In this document: positions 13,251-23,999 of the stretch, in pieces
Layout: every line of letters begins with the position of its first letter
Numbering within the stretch: the stretch's first letter is position 1
From: Polytrichum commune
Taxonomy: Eukaryota > Streptophyta > Polytrichopsida > Polytrichales > Polytrichaceae
Assembly (NCBI GenBank): GCA_950295325.1
Contig: OX485806.1
Span: 51,641,169 to 51,705,168, forward strand
Direction of reading: 5' to 3'
Length of the DNA: 64,000 bases
Notes under the pieces: generated by a model
Database searches by the model: none
The model's input: the letters and a program-made list of their open reading frames with translations, nothing else
Told to the model about the DNA's origin: nothing
Program-made: the position numbers and the translations under genes

Positions 13251-14159
13251 TGAGATGTTTCACGCATTAGTCTGAGAAAGCTTAAGGTAGTAACTTTGGG
13301 ATTTGCATTGATTACCAAATAATCCATCTTAAGATACCCCTCTTGGAATATGGATAAATATCGTCCAAGCACCTTTGAAGATTGAATCCACACATAAACT
13401 TGATGGCATGCACTTGAAGCTAATAGAGTTAAGAGAATTCCATGACATCAAGTATGTCCAACTTAAGGGAATTTATAATGGCAAGGAAGCATGTTTGCAT
13501 CGTAATAAGTGCTTAGGCAAGGATCCTCAAAGGAATATTGGAGAAACTAGAGAACTCTCTTGAGTTCCATTTAGTGAGAGAGTATGCTTGAAGCTATAAA
13601 CTCTCTTAAGGGAACATTATTGGAATAATTGAGAAAATAAGGAAGGTGTTAATCATCCAAACCATGAAAGATAGTGTATATAACGAGGGTTTCCCCTTAA
13701 GAACACTTAACCTTGACATTAGGATTTAGGGGAACATAACCTTGAAAACTTAAGGCACTTTCTCCTCAGAGATCCACTAAGAGGAAACATCATATTAGGA
13801 ACACTATGCATCAGACCACCTTCAAGTTAGAAGTTTATAAACATGCCAATTTAGATAGGTGTAGTGTATGTGTAAACCGGTTACCAGCGGGTTACTCCGT
13901 CTAAGGCTGAGGGTTGAAGGCGCCCTCAACACTGATCCACCTTTTCGGAACCGAAAGGGTGTAGGGTAGTGTGGTAGTGGGCAGTCTTATTTGGTTACAT
14001 GTGTATCTATGGAATTCTCATTCGTGTTGGAAATTAGATTTTTGAAGTTTTTGGGAAATGTGGTCCATCCTCTTATAACCGAGAGGATGTAAGGTAGTGT
14101 GGTAGTGGGCATTCTTGAATGGTATATATGTAAGTGTGCAACACAAATGCATAACATTC

Positions 14160-17100
14160 ACCCCCACCAAACGGAGTCGATGCCCTCATCGACTATACTT
14201 GTAGTCAGTTTACCAAATCTCAAGTTGCCATCCTCTATGGTGCGGTATTGTGTTTATTTTAGGGCACGATCTCCACAATGCATCTTCAAATTTGGCATAG
14301 TCCCAAAGATGTCATTCCTAGGTGGTTTGTTAGCGATTTTGGATCTCTCTTCTAAAGACCTAACCTACACTAGACCCATCCAACTCCTGTTGATGTTTGA
14401 TAAAATGTGGACAGTCCGGCTTCCGGTGTCCCTTTTGATGACAGTAAAAACACTCATCGGGGTTGCCTTCTTGCTGAGGTCCACCAGTGTACCCAGTTCT
14501 CGGCGTTGCCTTGGTGTTGTAACTATCCATCAAGCTCCTGGTATGTTCATACATGTCATGGTTGATAGGTCCTTTAGGACCTCCTCGGTAGGGGTATCCA
14601 TCTTCCCTCCGGTAATCTTGGTTTTTGTAGGGGTAATATCCTTCCTTTTTAAACTCATCTTTGTAGTTGTCATTGGGCCTGTAGTATGGCCGTTCATCTC
14701 TACGATATTCATTTTCCCGGTACCTATATGGGGATGTTTCATCTCTTCTGAACTCAGTCCTTGGTTCAAATCGAACTTTTTTTTTCATTCATTTCTCGCC
14801 TAGGGGTTATTCCTCCTGGCCTTCGATTGGATTGGGGTTGTATTTGATTTACCCCATATCTTCTATCTTGGGGCCTCCGAGATTCATGTCTTTCGTAGAC
14901 ACACTCACTTGTGTTGTGGGTTAGGTTGTTGCAGTTTGTGCATTGCTTCATTTGACATTCTTGCACGTAGTGTCCTTCATTTCGACACCTCTGACAAATA
15001 ATGCCCGTTTGAAAATTTCTACTCCCTAGAGCCAATCCCTCTATTTCCTCCCTGAGGAGTTTGATGTCGTCTTTAGAGGAATCGGTTTTCCTATTCTTTG
15101 TTTTTTTTTTCTTCTTCTGAGTCCTCACTTGAGTCATCACTGTCACTTTCATCGAGGAATCTTCCTTTCTTCATCTGCCCTAGTTCCAATTTCCTAGCTG
15201 AGGCCTTTGCTTTGTCTAGGTCATCGGTTAGCATTAGGTCAATATGTTTGGCATATTCCTTTTTGAGACCATTAAGGAACCATGTTTTCTTGAATTGATT
15301 ACTGGGTTGGGGATTGATCTTTGATGATTCCACCATAACCCTTTCATAAAACTCTTCAACTGTTTCATTTTTCTTCTGTTTGAGGGATCCTAAACTTTCA
15401 ATCATTTATCCCTCTAACTTCTTGGTCTTAAATCTCATAAGGAAAGCAGCTCCTAAGGCTAGCCAATCCGGGAAATGGTTCGGACCGAATTGTGAATACC
15501 ATTCCAAGGCTCGTTTCTTTAGGGTGACATGGAATAGTTGTAATTTGATCGCATCGGTGTCTTCTTGGTTGGCAAGACATACATTGTTGAACTCTTGCAT
15601 GTAAGTATCCGGGTCGGTCTTTCCCTTGTAGGTCGGTAAGGGAACCTTTGTTCTTCGAGGTTGTGCAGCCATGTTGGCCGGGTTGGGTGGGTTGTTTCCA
15701 ACACCAGGTAAGGTGTTGTTGTTTGATGGTGGTGGGCTGACCCTGGGACTTAAATTATTCCCAAAGCTTTGAAACTGCTTGAGTCTCTCGTCCAATTTTC
15801 TTCTTAGTTTGTCAAATTCCTCCTGACTGATAGGCCTCTTGACTTCTTGGTCCGTTTGGTTTTGTGTACTCCCTCCGGAGAAAACGGAGTCTTCATAGCT
15901 AAATTGCTCTTCAAAATTCCTTTTCAATTTCTCCCAATTCCTTTGGTTGAGAAGGTCTTCCTTGGTTGTGTTTGCTTGATGAGTTTTACCTTTATCCTGC
16001 GCCCCACTTACCGGGGTATGCGTACCGGTGTTTTTACCTGTACCTTTTGTTCTTAGAACGTAGGTCCCGATAGGGGTTCCTAGTATCAAATCATCTTCGT
16101 CCTCGCTTTCTTCTTGAGCTAAGTTGTCCTCGTTCGTGTCTTTATCTCCTTTGTATGTCTTATCGTTACCTCCTCCTTCACTTTGACTTCTATGGTGGAT
16201 GGGTTTGGTGGTATGGGAACCTATTGCCGGTGGTTCAGAGGCATTTCTATATTCTTCTCCTCCTATAGTTCTTTGTTGCATACGCCTGGTGTACCTCTCT
16301 TCTCTTTATCTCTTTTGTTGTTCATTCTGTTTTACAAAGTTTTCTCTGGAATGCATGCGCTCCACATGCTTCCTCTCTGCTTCCTGCTCTCTGAGGGTGG
16401 GTGATGTACTTCTCGTACTAGATGTATCCTCATGATCAACCATGTATGCTACTTAGAGTGTTTTGGGATCATGGTCTTGGCCGGCTCTCCTAGCTTTGTC
16501 GCCTCATTGCATCCGTACTTCACATCTTTGCCTATGGATGATCATTTGGGGTAATGGTTCTCCTTGTCTTGTTTCTTGGTTGTGCCTCTATTCCAAATTT
16601 TAGTTTCCCACCCTGCCATTCAAACCACCATACAAAGGTAGAAATATCTTCTTAACATACAAATCATATAACAAACCTTCCTGTTTGTAGTGGTATCCTT
16701 GATGTCTGGTCGCTCCTAGAACGTGAGCGTTGATTCCTTCTCTTCCGTCATTCCATACCTTGGAGAAGATTACTGCTTGCAGCTCTTCCGGTAACTCATC
16801 AATGTCTCTTTCAAATTGTGACCAATATGTAAAACCTATTTCTCTCTCTTTGTATACTTGCCATACACTATCCTCATAGATCTTATGCATATCCCACATG
16901 AGATCGTGGAATTTCCTGGTTCCTTCCCATTTCCTCATAATTGACTTTCTTGTGCCATATTTTGGATAATCCTATGGCCATCTACCTATGGTTGAGATGT
17001 CTTGTTGTTTTGAGTTTCCTTCGTCACCTTCTCTATCTATATGTACGTAAAATCCTCGAAGGTTAAATTGCTCCAATCTTTGTTGTACCGCTATTTCCAC

Positions 17101-17303
17101 ACGGTTCTGCCTTCGCGGTCCAAATGTTTCCGCCGACTCGCGTTCCTCCTCTATGCCTTGTTGAAGTCTTCCACACCATCTGTGGTACATGTTCTCCATT
17201 CGATTCCTGTCATCCAACCTCTCCACATATTTTTGTAGTTGGATATTCTAATTTAGGTAAGTGCAATGTCCATGTGGCAAAATCCCCAGCATGGTCGCCA
17301 AAA
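14160..17303 (-). mobile_element. Ty3/gypsy-type gag remnant (fossil)
   Basis: Internal region reading leftward from the primer-binding site. A capsid-like part lies around 15.1-15.7 kb. Zinc-knuckle motifs CQRCRNEGHYVQEC and CTNCNNLTHNTSEC lie near 14.90-15.00 kb, and CFYCHQKGHRKPDC lies near 14.41-14.46 kb. A charged N-terminal part lies at about 16.6-17.2 kb. Three knuckles and a long acidic linker differ from the usual single-knuckle chromovirus gag. No convincing reverse transcriptase or integrase follows: the element is truncated around 14.16 kb, where the tandem array begins. It is broken, with several breaks, and old. Confidence 0.8.
17283..17300 (-). other. Primer-binding site of the gag-bearing element
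   Basis: On the minus strand, TGGCGACCATGCTGGGG begins four bases after the LTR terminal CA. The form is like the tRNA-Arg/Asp-type sites of several non-chromovirus plant gypsy lineages, and not the initiator-Met TGGTATCAGAGC type. The tRNA assignment is inferred. Confidence 0.6.
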
Positions 17304-19103
17304 TGTCGAGGCCACCTTCAACCCTCAGCCTTAGATGGAGTAACCCGCTGTCGACCGGTTTACATAGACACTACACCTATCCAAATTAGCATGTTGATAA
17401 CTCCTAAACTCAAAGGTGGTCTAATACATAGTGTTTCTAATATGATGTTTCCTCTTAGTGAATCTCCAAGGAGAAAGTGCTCTAAGTTTTCAAGGTTATG
17501 TTCCCCTAAATCCTAATGTCGAGGTTAAGTGTTCTTAAGAGGAAATCCTTCTTATATGCTATCTTTCATGGTTTGGATGATTAAAACCTTCCTTACTCTC
17601 TCAAAGTATCTCAAGAATGTTCCCTTGAGAGAGAGTTTATGGTTTTCAAACATACTCTCTCACTAAATGGATCTCATGAGAATTCTCTAGTTCCTCCAAG
17701 GTTCCTTTGAAGATCCTTGCCTAAGCACTTATTATGAGGCAAGCATGCTTCCTTGCAACTATAATTTCCCTTAAGTTGGACATACTTGAGGTCATAGAAT
17801 TCTCTTAATTCTATTAGCCTCAAGTGCATGCCATCAAGTTTATGTGTGGATTCAATCTTCAAGGAGCTTGGACGATATTTATCAATATCCTGAGAGGTAT
17901 CTTAAGATAGAATATTCGGTAATCAATGCAAATCTCAAGTTATAACCTTAAGCTTTCTCGGACTAAGGCGTGGAACCTCTCCCTATTGCATATCTAAGGT
18001 AATGATGAATGAGCCACTTGGCGACCCCTTTTTCCCTCAAATCACCGAAGTAGGTACTTGGGTCAATTCAGTGGGGAGGTCTTAAACATCACTTCTGCCA
18101 TCACCAAAGTATATGGATACTTACCTCGACCCTTCACTTCAATCCTTGGGTGATTAACACATTCCCTTGTGAAGATTTACTTGGGGGTCGTAGTCCATGA
18201 TTTTCCGCAAAGTATCCATGCCTAAGCAAGATCACAATTTCCACCCTTAGGTTGTCTAGGCCATCACCTCCTTTAATTTCCTTCGGCTCAAATTTTGGAG
18301 TAAGTCTTGGTTTCCTAACTTAGAATCTTCCAACCTCCTTTAAGTCGATGTTGGTCGGACGTGTCCTAAGGGCTACGCGCCATAGTGCTTGTAAGAAATC
18401 CCTTAGTATGTGTAAGTGAGTCCAATTGCCTTACGGTTGTTGAATTTAAACTCCAATGCACCGAGGGTGCCAATTTAGTCTTGAATGCACCAAGGGTGCC
18501 GATTCCGAACCCTAATGCACCGAGGGTGCCAATTTTGACTCGAATGCAATGCTCGGGAGCTTGGACACTCACGTATGATCTTCGGGCAAAATGAAGTGTA
18601 TTATGGCCTTCAAGTTGGCCTCTTTATATAGTTTCTCACATCTAGGTATTTGTAGATTTTTGTAAATGTTAGCTTCAGATAAATTTAGCATTGTATCTAA
18701 ATATAGTCTGAATTTAGGGTCCTAATTATATTTTTAGGAATCTACCTTAATTAAAATGTTTTTCCTAGCTACATACCCCTTGGTATCATTTTGGTTACTT
18801 ATTCATTGGCAAATACATTCATCCCTTGAATTCGGTCACGTGCCCTATAAATAGGGACGGCCCGCCTCTTCAATTCTCGGCTCGGCCCTCGTTTCCAATG
18901 GCCCCAGCCAGCAGTCCGCGTTCCCATTGGCCTTGCACGTTCCCTTGGCCTCCTACTGGTTCCCTTGGCCGCATGCCCGTTCCGTTGGCCTCCTGCTTGT
19001 TCCGTCCCTTCTCCGGTCGTCTTCTTTCCCCTGCCCCAACTTGCTTCAACTTCTTGCGCTCGACCTTCTGTGGCTTCCATGGTTGCGATTTGCGAGCTCT
19101 ACA
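17304..19103 (-). mobile_element. 5' LTR of the gag-bearing element (fossil)
   Basis: About 1.8 kb, reading TGTAGAGCTCGCAA (from 19,103 leftward) to CCTCGACA (ending at 17,304). A TATA-like box lies near 18,630 and a leader follows. Downstream of the TATA box there are three copies of a ~30-bp unit containing ATGCACCGAGGGTGCC, where the solo LTR has one. A 62-codon open frame (17,674-17,862) matches one in the solo LTR. No matching LTR in the same orientation is present in the window. Confidence 0.75.
18456..18545. repeat. Triplicated ~30-bp dyad unit inside the LTR
   Basis: ATGCACC(G/A)AGGGTGCC starts at 18,456, 18,485 and 18,515, giving periods of 29 and 30. Each has a short GGCACCCT/GGTGC-type dyad. 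The homologous place in the solo LTR (about 11,790) has a single copy. Confidence 0.8.
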
Positions 19104-19220
19104 ACAAGACTAGGACCTCATCTCATTTTATTTTTCTTTGCATCACTAAAGTTGATTTTATTGCCTTAAGCCATAGAACAAATACATGTTGTAGAGGGCA
19201 TTGCTTTCAAGCTAAGTGTG

Positions 19221-21045
19221 CTACTAGCGGCTCTCCCCCACTAAAAGAGATTGATGTCCTCAAGAATGCCTACGCTTCATTTTATTTGAACCTCTAGCCC
19301 TAGTTTTTTCAAAATGCTCCACCGATTCCTTGACATTCACCATGTCTCTTGCCACTACCTAAGCGGCTTCCTTCTCACGGTAGCCTCGCCATTTCACCAA
19401 GTACTTCTTTGTTTTCTTCACTTAGGTTTCCTAAACTTGAGGAGGCCCTCTACCTCATATTCCAAATAACTCCTTCAAGGTCGAAAGGTGGCCCAATCAC
19501 TTGCTTGCGATCGGGCCACATGGTATTTTTCTTAAATGGCTTTAGTGATGAGACATGGAATGTCGGATGCATTTTGATCTCGGGCGGTAATTCCAACTTG
19601 TACATGTCCTTGAACACTCGTTCCACGATGGGAAACCGAGCTCCAATTTTGCACATGAACTTTGAATGAGGGCTTCCGGCAAGGAGAAATTTTTCACATT
19701 CAACAACATCTTTTTGGCCCACCTCATACTCCACTTCGCATTTTCCGGCATTGATTTGCTCTTTGTAACACTTTTGGGCATTCTCCACCGACAAATTGGT
19801 CATTTCCAAGACTTGTTCACGCTCCTTGGCCAAGTCCTCACCATCTTGGTTGAACTCTAGTATTGAATGTGCCCCCTCAAGAGCTAGGTTAGTAGGTTGG
19901 AGCGCATCCACTCCATAAGCCACCACAAAAAATGACCCCTTTATTGCCAAGTCCCTAGCTACATTGCAACTAAACTTCGCTCAACCCACATAGTCCACCC
20001 AATCTCTTTAGTTTGAACTCACCAACTTCCTCAATTATTAGTTTGAATCTCCATTCGCACATTCCATTTTCCCATCTGTTTGGAAATAGAAGGCCATACT
20101 AAACCTTAGTTTCACTCCAACCTCTCTAGAGAAATGCCTCCAAAATGCACTTGTGAACTTGGGATCTAGATCCGACACAATCACTTTTGGCAACCCGTGG
20201 TGCCTTTACAATCCTTTGATAAAAGACTATGCGGTCTCCAATGCGGTTGCGGTTCCCATAATCGGTACCATGTGTGCCAACTTGGCAAACCATTCTACCA
20301 TCAACAATATGACATCATACCCTTGTGACTCCTGCAAACTTGTGATCAAGTCCATGCACATACATATCCATGCCATGGTCCGGCGAGATATGCAACGGTT
20401 GCAAAAGGCCGCCTTGCTTTTGGTAAGAGGCTCGGTTCACTTGGCATTTTATACAAGCCTTCACAAAGTGGGCTATATCCTCCTTTATGCATTGCCAATG
20501 GTACCTCCTTGACACCATTCTATGGTGGTGTTTTTTTTTTCCTCTATGGTTGGTAATGTGACTATCATATTCTTCCTTCAAATTTGATAGCCTCAACTTG
20601 CCTTGTAGCACATACACCCGACTTTGCTTATACTTGAACAATTCGTTCACCAACTTAACCTCTTCAAGCACCTTGCTTTTGCAAAGCTCACCTAGAAGTT
20701 TTTGTGCTTTGGGGTAGTTAATGCACCCCTCTTGTATTTTGCATCACAAGTTTCCTTCACCGATAAACATTAGCCACAAGGTTTGGATGGTTTTCATTGC
20801 TTAGAGCTCTCTCCGTCTATTTAGTGCATCCGGAACCACATTGCCACGGTCCGGTTTGTGGATCAAATTCACCTTTGTAAGCGCCAAACTATCATGCCAC
20901 CGCAATGACTTGGCGTTCACTTGCGCTTGTATCTCAAAATACTTTAAGGACACGTTTTTAGTGTAGACCTTTGCATTGTGCGACCCCGAATAGTGTCGCC
21001 ATGTCTTCATGCAATGCACTACGGCAAAGAAGTTATTTCTCATTA
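19221..21045 (-). mobile_element. Chromovirus (Ty3/gypsy) pol remnant: RNase H, integrase, chromodomain (fossil)
   Basis: Read leftward on the minus strand. An RNase H tail with a 'VNLIHKPDRGNVVPDAL' signature lies near 20.8-21.0 kb. The integrase H2C2 zinc region, with 'SRRYHW' and 'CIKCQVNRASYQKQ', lies near 20.4-20.6 kb. The integrase core and C-terminal part, ending 'HPTFHVSSLKPF', runs from 20.3 to 19.5 kb. A chromodomain with 'YLVKWRGYREKE' lies near 19.4 kb. A polypurine-like AGTGGGGGAG lies at about 19,227. Gag, protease and most of reverse transcriptase are absent. It is broken, with several breaks. The LTR starting at 19,103 abuts about 120 bases beyond the purine tract. Confidence 0.85.
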
Positions 21046-22590
21046 GTTGGCCGTCTCCAAGAAGTTATTTACAAGAGGAATGTCATTGCATTGGATACAT
21101 CTGCAACTTCCTTGGAGAGGCCATCTACTCTTTCTTTGATTAAGAATGTGGACATGGGAGAGCTCATTGAGGATGTCATGAAGACCGAGGTTCCCCCTCT
21201 GGTCTACCACCACATACAAGAATTCCTAACCAAGGTTTGTGTGCCTATCTTTTGTTTTCTCCATTCATTCTATGGAATTCAATACTTATTTTTTTGTTTA
21301 TTTCTTTCTCGATTTTTGCTTTGCAGGTTGGAGTAGGCCATACCTGACCAAACGCCAAGCCAAAGGTTCACACGGGCATTGATATGTTTTTTGCAGATGT
21401 GCTCGAGAAGCACGTGTGTCGAGAATCTCGGCCTCGTCCTCGGATGTTCTTGCGTGGAACAAACGACCTTCCACATACTTTGAGGTTATTTTTGCCTTTG
21501 TAAACGCCAACCTCCATGACAATGACACCATTGTTTTTGTGCACTCCGTTGATCCTAATGTCTCTTGATCAATTCATGATTGGGCACACATTGAGGACTT
21601 CTACGTTGCTGAAGACTAATTTGGCATGAATGACCTTGATCTCTAGTTGGATATGAATCCTTTTGAATTGGTAAATTCCTTTAGTCCTCGTCCATTTTTT
21701 ATACCCTTATATTTTGCATCCTTGTATTCCTAACTCTCCCGTGTTTGTTTCATGCAGACCCGCAAGTTCTTCATCAAGATCCTCGTGCGTACTGAATTTG
21801 TTTTGAATATTTGTGCCTCAAACTTCGAGGACATGGGTTACAATCTCATGAACTTGTGATGCTCGTGAAAAACTTCACAAGTTTTTCTCCATCATTGTCT
21901 CTGCCCTCATAGACAAGGATGACATTATCATGGATTGGCAATGTGGCGTTGGTTTGTTCTTCATCTCTTTTAATATTATTTTTTTATTTTTATTTTTATT
22001 TTTATTTTCTTGTATATATTGCATTCACATTCATTTTGTTATTCTTACTTTTTGGTTTTTGTGATGTTCTAGGGGGTTACGTCATTGTTTGCCGCTTGAG
22101 TTGGACATTGACATCTTCAAGTCTCACCTCCTCCCCATGCGTGAGCTTGAATAGGAGCACATTTCCCGGCAAATTGCCCCACAACGGGGGTCTATTTTTG
22201 CTCCTCCCCCTCGGAAGATGGCAAAGCGGAATTTTGATTTGTTGTGTGCATAAGTTCGTTGTTGGCTTCTAGCTTGTTTGTTTGCATTTCTATCTTCTCG
22301 GATCGCAATTTTCTGCATGTGCTCATGTTTTTATTTCTCCACCTGTATGTTCAGAATTCCAAATGAGAGCCCGATCTGTGTCCTCTATGTGGACATGTTT
22401 GTAACCCCTTCAATGATGTTTGAGCTCCCTCCATATGCTACTGAATTTGCCCATTATTTTGCGGAGGCACCGTCCCCACCTCCTACTTGCACCCACCCTT
22501 TCAACAACCTAGTTTTGGATTTCCTAGATATAAAGCCAAGCAGGGCAATAATAGTTATAGACATGATAGTCCAAGTTGTTAATTAAGCCT
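21046..22590 (+). pseudogene. Exon-like blocks of an unrecognised decayed gene
   Basis: Several short blocks read like exons on the + strand and are separated by T-rich stretches with plausible splice borders. One block ends 'aag|gtttgt' at about 21,236, and 'ttgcag|gttgg' follows at about 21,327. A block ends 'ttg|gtaaat' near 21,671, and 'atgcag|accc' follows at about 21,758. Another T-rich gap from about 21,950 ends at 'ttctag|gggg' near 22,074. Translated pieces look protein-like (for example 'MGELIEDVMKTEVPPLVYHH'), but the frames are interrupted. I do not recognise the family. It could be a host gene fragment, possibly captured by a transposon, or an intron-bearing transposon gene. Confidence 0.3.
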
Positions 22591-23004
22591 TGTGGGTTTG
22601 GTGACTCAAGCTCATATACTATGTTTTTATTTGATTTTTTTTAATTCATTTGTTTTATTTCCATCTACCTTTTGCAAATCCCCATTCAACTCGATTTTGA
22701 TCTTATGTTGATGTTTGATTCTGTTTGCTGACATCAACCTTGTTTTAATCCTAAAACATTTAGAAACCATACTACAAGACCTTTAAAAAGAAATACATTC
22801 TTCCACACCTTTACGTTATACTTACTGGTGGAATTAAATTAAGTTATAATCTCCACAGGATTGGGATACATTTTCAACAAATTGAACTTAAACATCTCCA
22901 AATTCCACAGTCATAGGCACTATTTATATCAAATTTATCCATCATAATTCAAATTCTTCGCTCTCCGCTCTCCATTCTATGCTCACACTACTAAGTTTCC
23001 CATG

Positions 23005-23062
23005 CGCGTGTAGTTCCCACCATCGGCACCATGTGTGCCAACTTGGCAAACCAACCTACCAT
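23005..23062 (-). mobile_element. Short second copy of a chromovirus integrase segment (fossil)
   Basis: Near-identical to about 20,247-20,303, both containing 'accatgtgtgccaacttgg'. On the minus strand both translate to the integrase-like 'AKLAHMVPI' stretch. Only about 55 bases are shared. Confidence 0.6.
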
Positions 23063-23410
23063 GTGTTGATTAAGATGGCGCTATTGTGATAGTGAAGTAT
23101 TCTTATCGTAGATGAAAGGAGTTGAATTGGTTGAAGGAGAATGAATCTGACCTAAGTGTGGTTGAATATTGTTTGGTCCAATTGCCACGTTGCATCTGTT
23201 GGTTGTGGTGTGCATGTCTTTGTTGTAGCATTGCTTGTGTATGGTGCATACATTTGGATGCGTGTGTGTAGTTTTTTCTGGAATTATGCTCTGATCATAT
23301 TGAAGAGGGTGGAATTTGAGAACTCAAGGTCGCAAATTGATGAAAAGACTGAGTGCATCTTTTGGGTGCGTAGAGAACTCAATTTTTTTAAAAAAATTTC
23401 AGCCTCTAGT

Positions 23411-23960
23411 TAGTGTGGCTTGCTCATTGTGGGTAGAAGTCACAAGATTGAGGACAAACTCCTTCATCTCAAATAGCAATATTTTGATATCATTGCTATT
23501 TTTATTTTTGTTACATTCTTCAGTTATTTTATTTCATTTGCAACCACACCAAACCTCAAGTTTTCTTCGGGTCATTGGGGTTTTTGGAAGGGTAGCCATG
23601 AGGTTTTTTTTAATGTGAGATGGCCATTATTTAACCTAGACTGAGGGATTCTCCAATTTGGCAGGGCCACAACCTCAAGTGTGGGTTTTTGCACTTCATT
23701 ATTCAAAACGAGAGATAGTAGCAATTCAACATGAGGCCTATCCACCATTGAATTGGAATTTACTACCAAGTAACATGGTCATGCCGTCTAGGTGTGTTTT
23801 TTTTTTTTTTTTTTTTGGTTTCTTGAATTTACAATCTAAAATGGAAATCATTTTCTTTGACATGTCAATCCATATGAGGTTAGATAGTAAAACAATCATG
23901 TGTTGCAGTCATCAATCATCTATGTTGTTTCTTGCAGTGGTGGCCCATTTCACTTCTCTA
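23411..23960 (+). repeat. Diverged dispersed repeat, copy 2
   Basis: Partner of the blocks at 3,431-3,690 and 4,600-4,695, in the same order and orientation. It contains a run of 20 T at 23,797-23,816, just after the second shared block. A 'ttcttgcag' acceptor-like string near 23,930 has a 'ttgttgcag' counterpart near 4,790, so the ancestral sequence may have been a gene with introns. No frame is preserved. Confidence 0.45.
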
Positions 23961-23999
23961 GGGAAATTGTAGTCTCGCGAAGGTTCTTTGCTTGACTTA

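Larger units (their letters stand above)
11234..13931 (+). mobile_element. Solo LTR, Ty3/gypsy-type (fossil), with a nested insertion
   Basis: The LTR starts TGTAGAGCTCGCAA and ends CCCTCAACA. It is flanked by imperfect 5-bp target duplications CTGGT (11,229-11,233) and CTGAT (13,932-13,936). A + strand TATA-like box 'tatataaag' lies near 11,703. Without the internal insertion (12,272-13,250) it is about 1.7 kb. It is the same family as the LTR at 17,304-19,103 but in opposite orientation. By eye they are roughly 90% alike around the TATA box. No internal region of its own is attached, as expected after LTR-LTR recombination. Confidence 0.75.
10998..14153. repeat. Four-copy tandem array of a ~128-bp unit, split by an LTR
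   Basis: Copies lie at about 10,998-11,104, 11,105-11,233, 13,937-14,063 and 14,064-14,153; the first and last are partial. Each carries 'gtggtagtgggc.gtctt', 'gttacatgtgtat' and 'attagatttttgaagttttt', and begins with a short dyad such as CCTTTTCGG..CCGAAAGGG. Copies 2 and 3 are separated only by the solo LTR. Removing the LTR and one target duplication leaves the normal unit boundary 'aaatctggt-ccacc'. Confidence 0.75.

Noticed and set aside
12268-13259. hAT DNA transposon with a perfect 8-bp duplication GAGATGTT
   Set aside because: Not excluded, but the TG..CA ends and the GCAACA end of the second copy favour an LTR reading. Part of the 8-bp match would then be the element's own TGTT start.
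14099-14803. 234-codon + strand open frame
   Set aside because: It is the antisense shadow of the gag zinc-knuckle region, and its residue use (Val/Phe/Leu-rich) is that of a reverse-strand frame.
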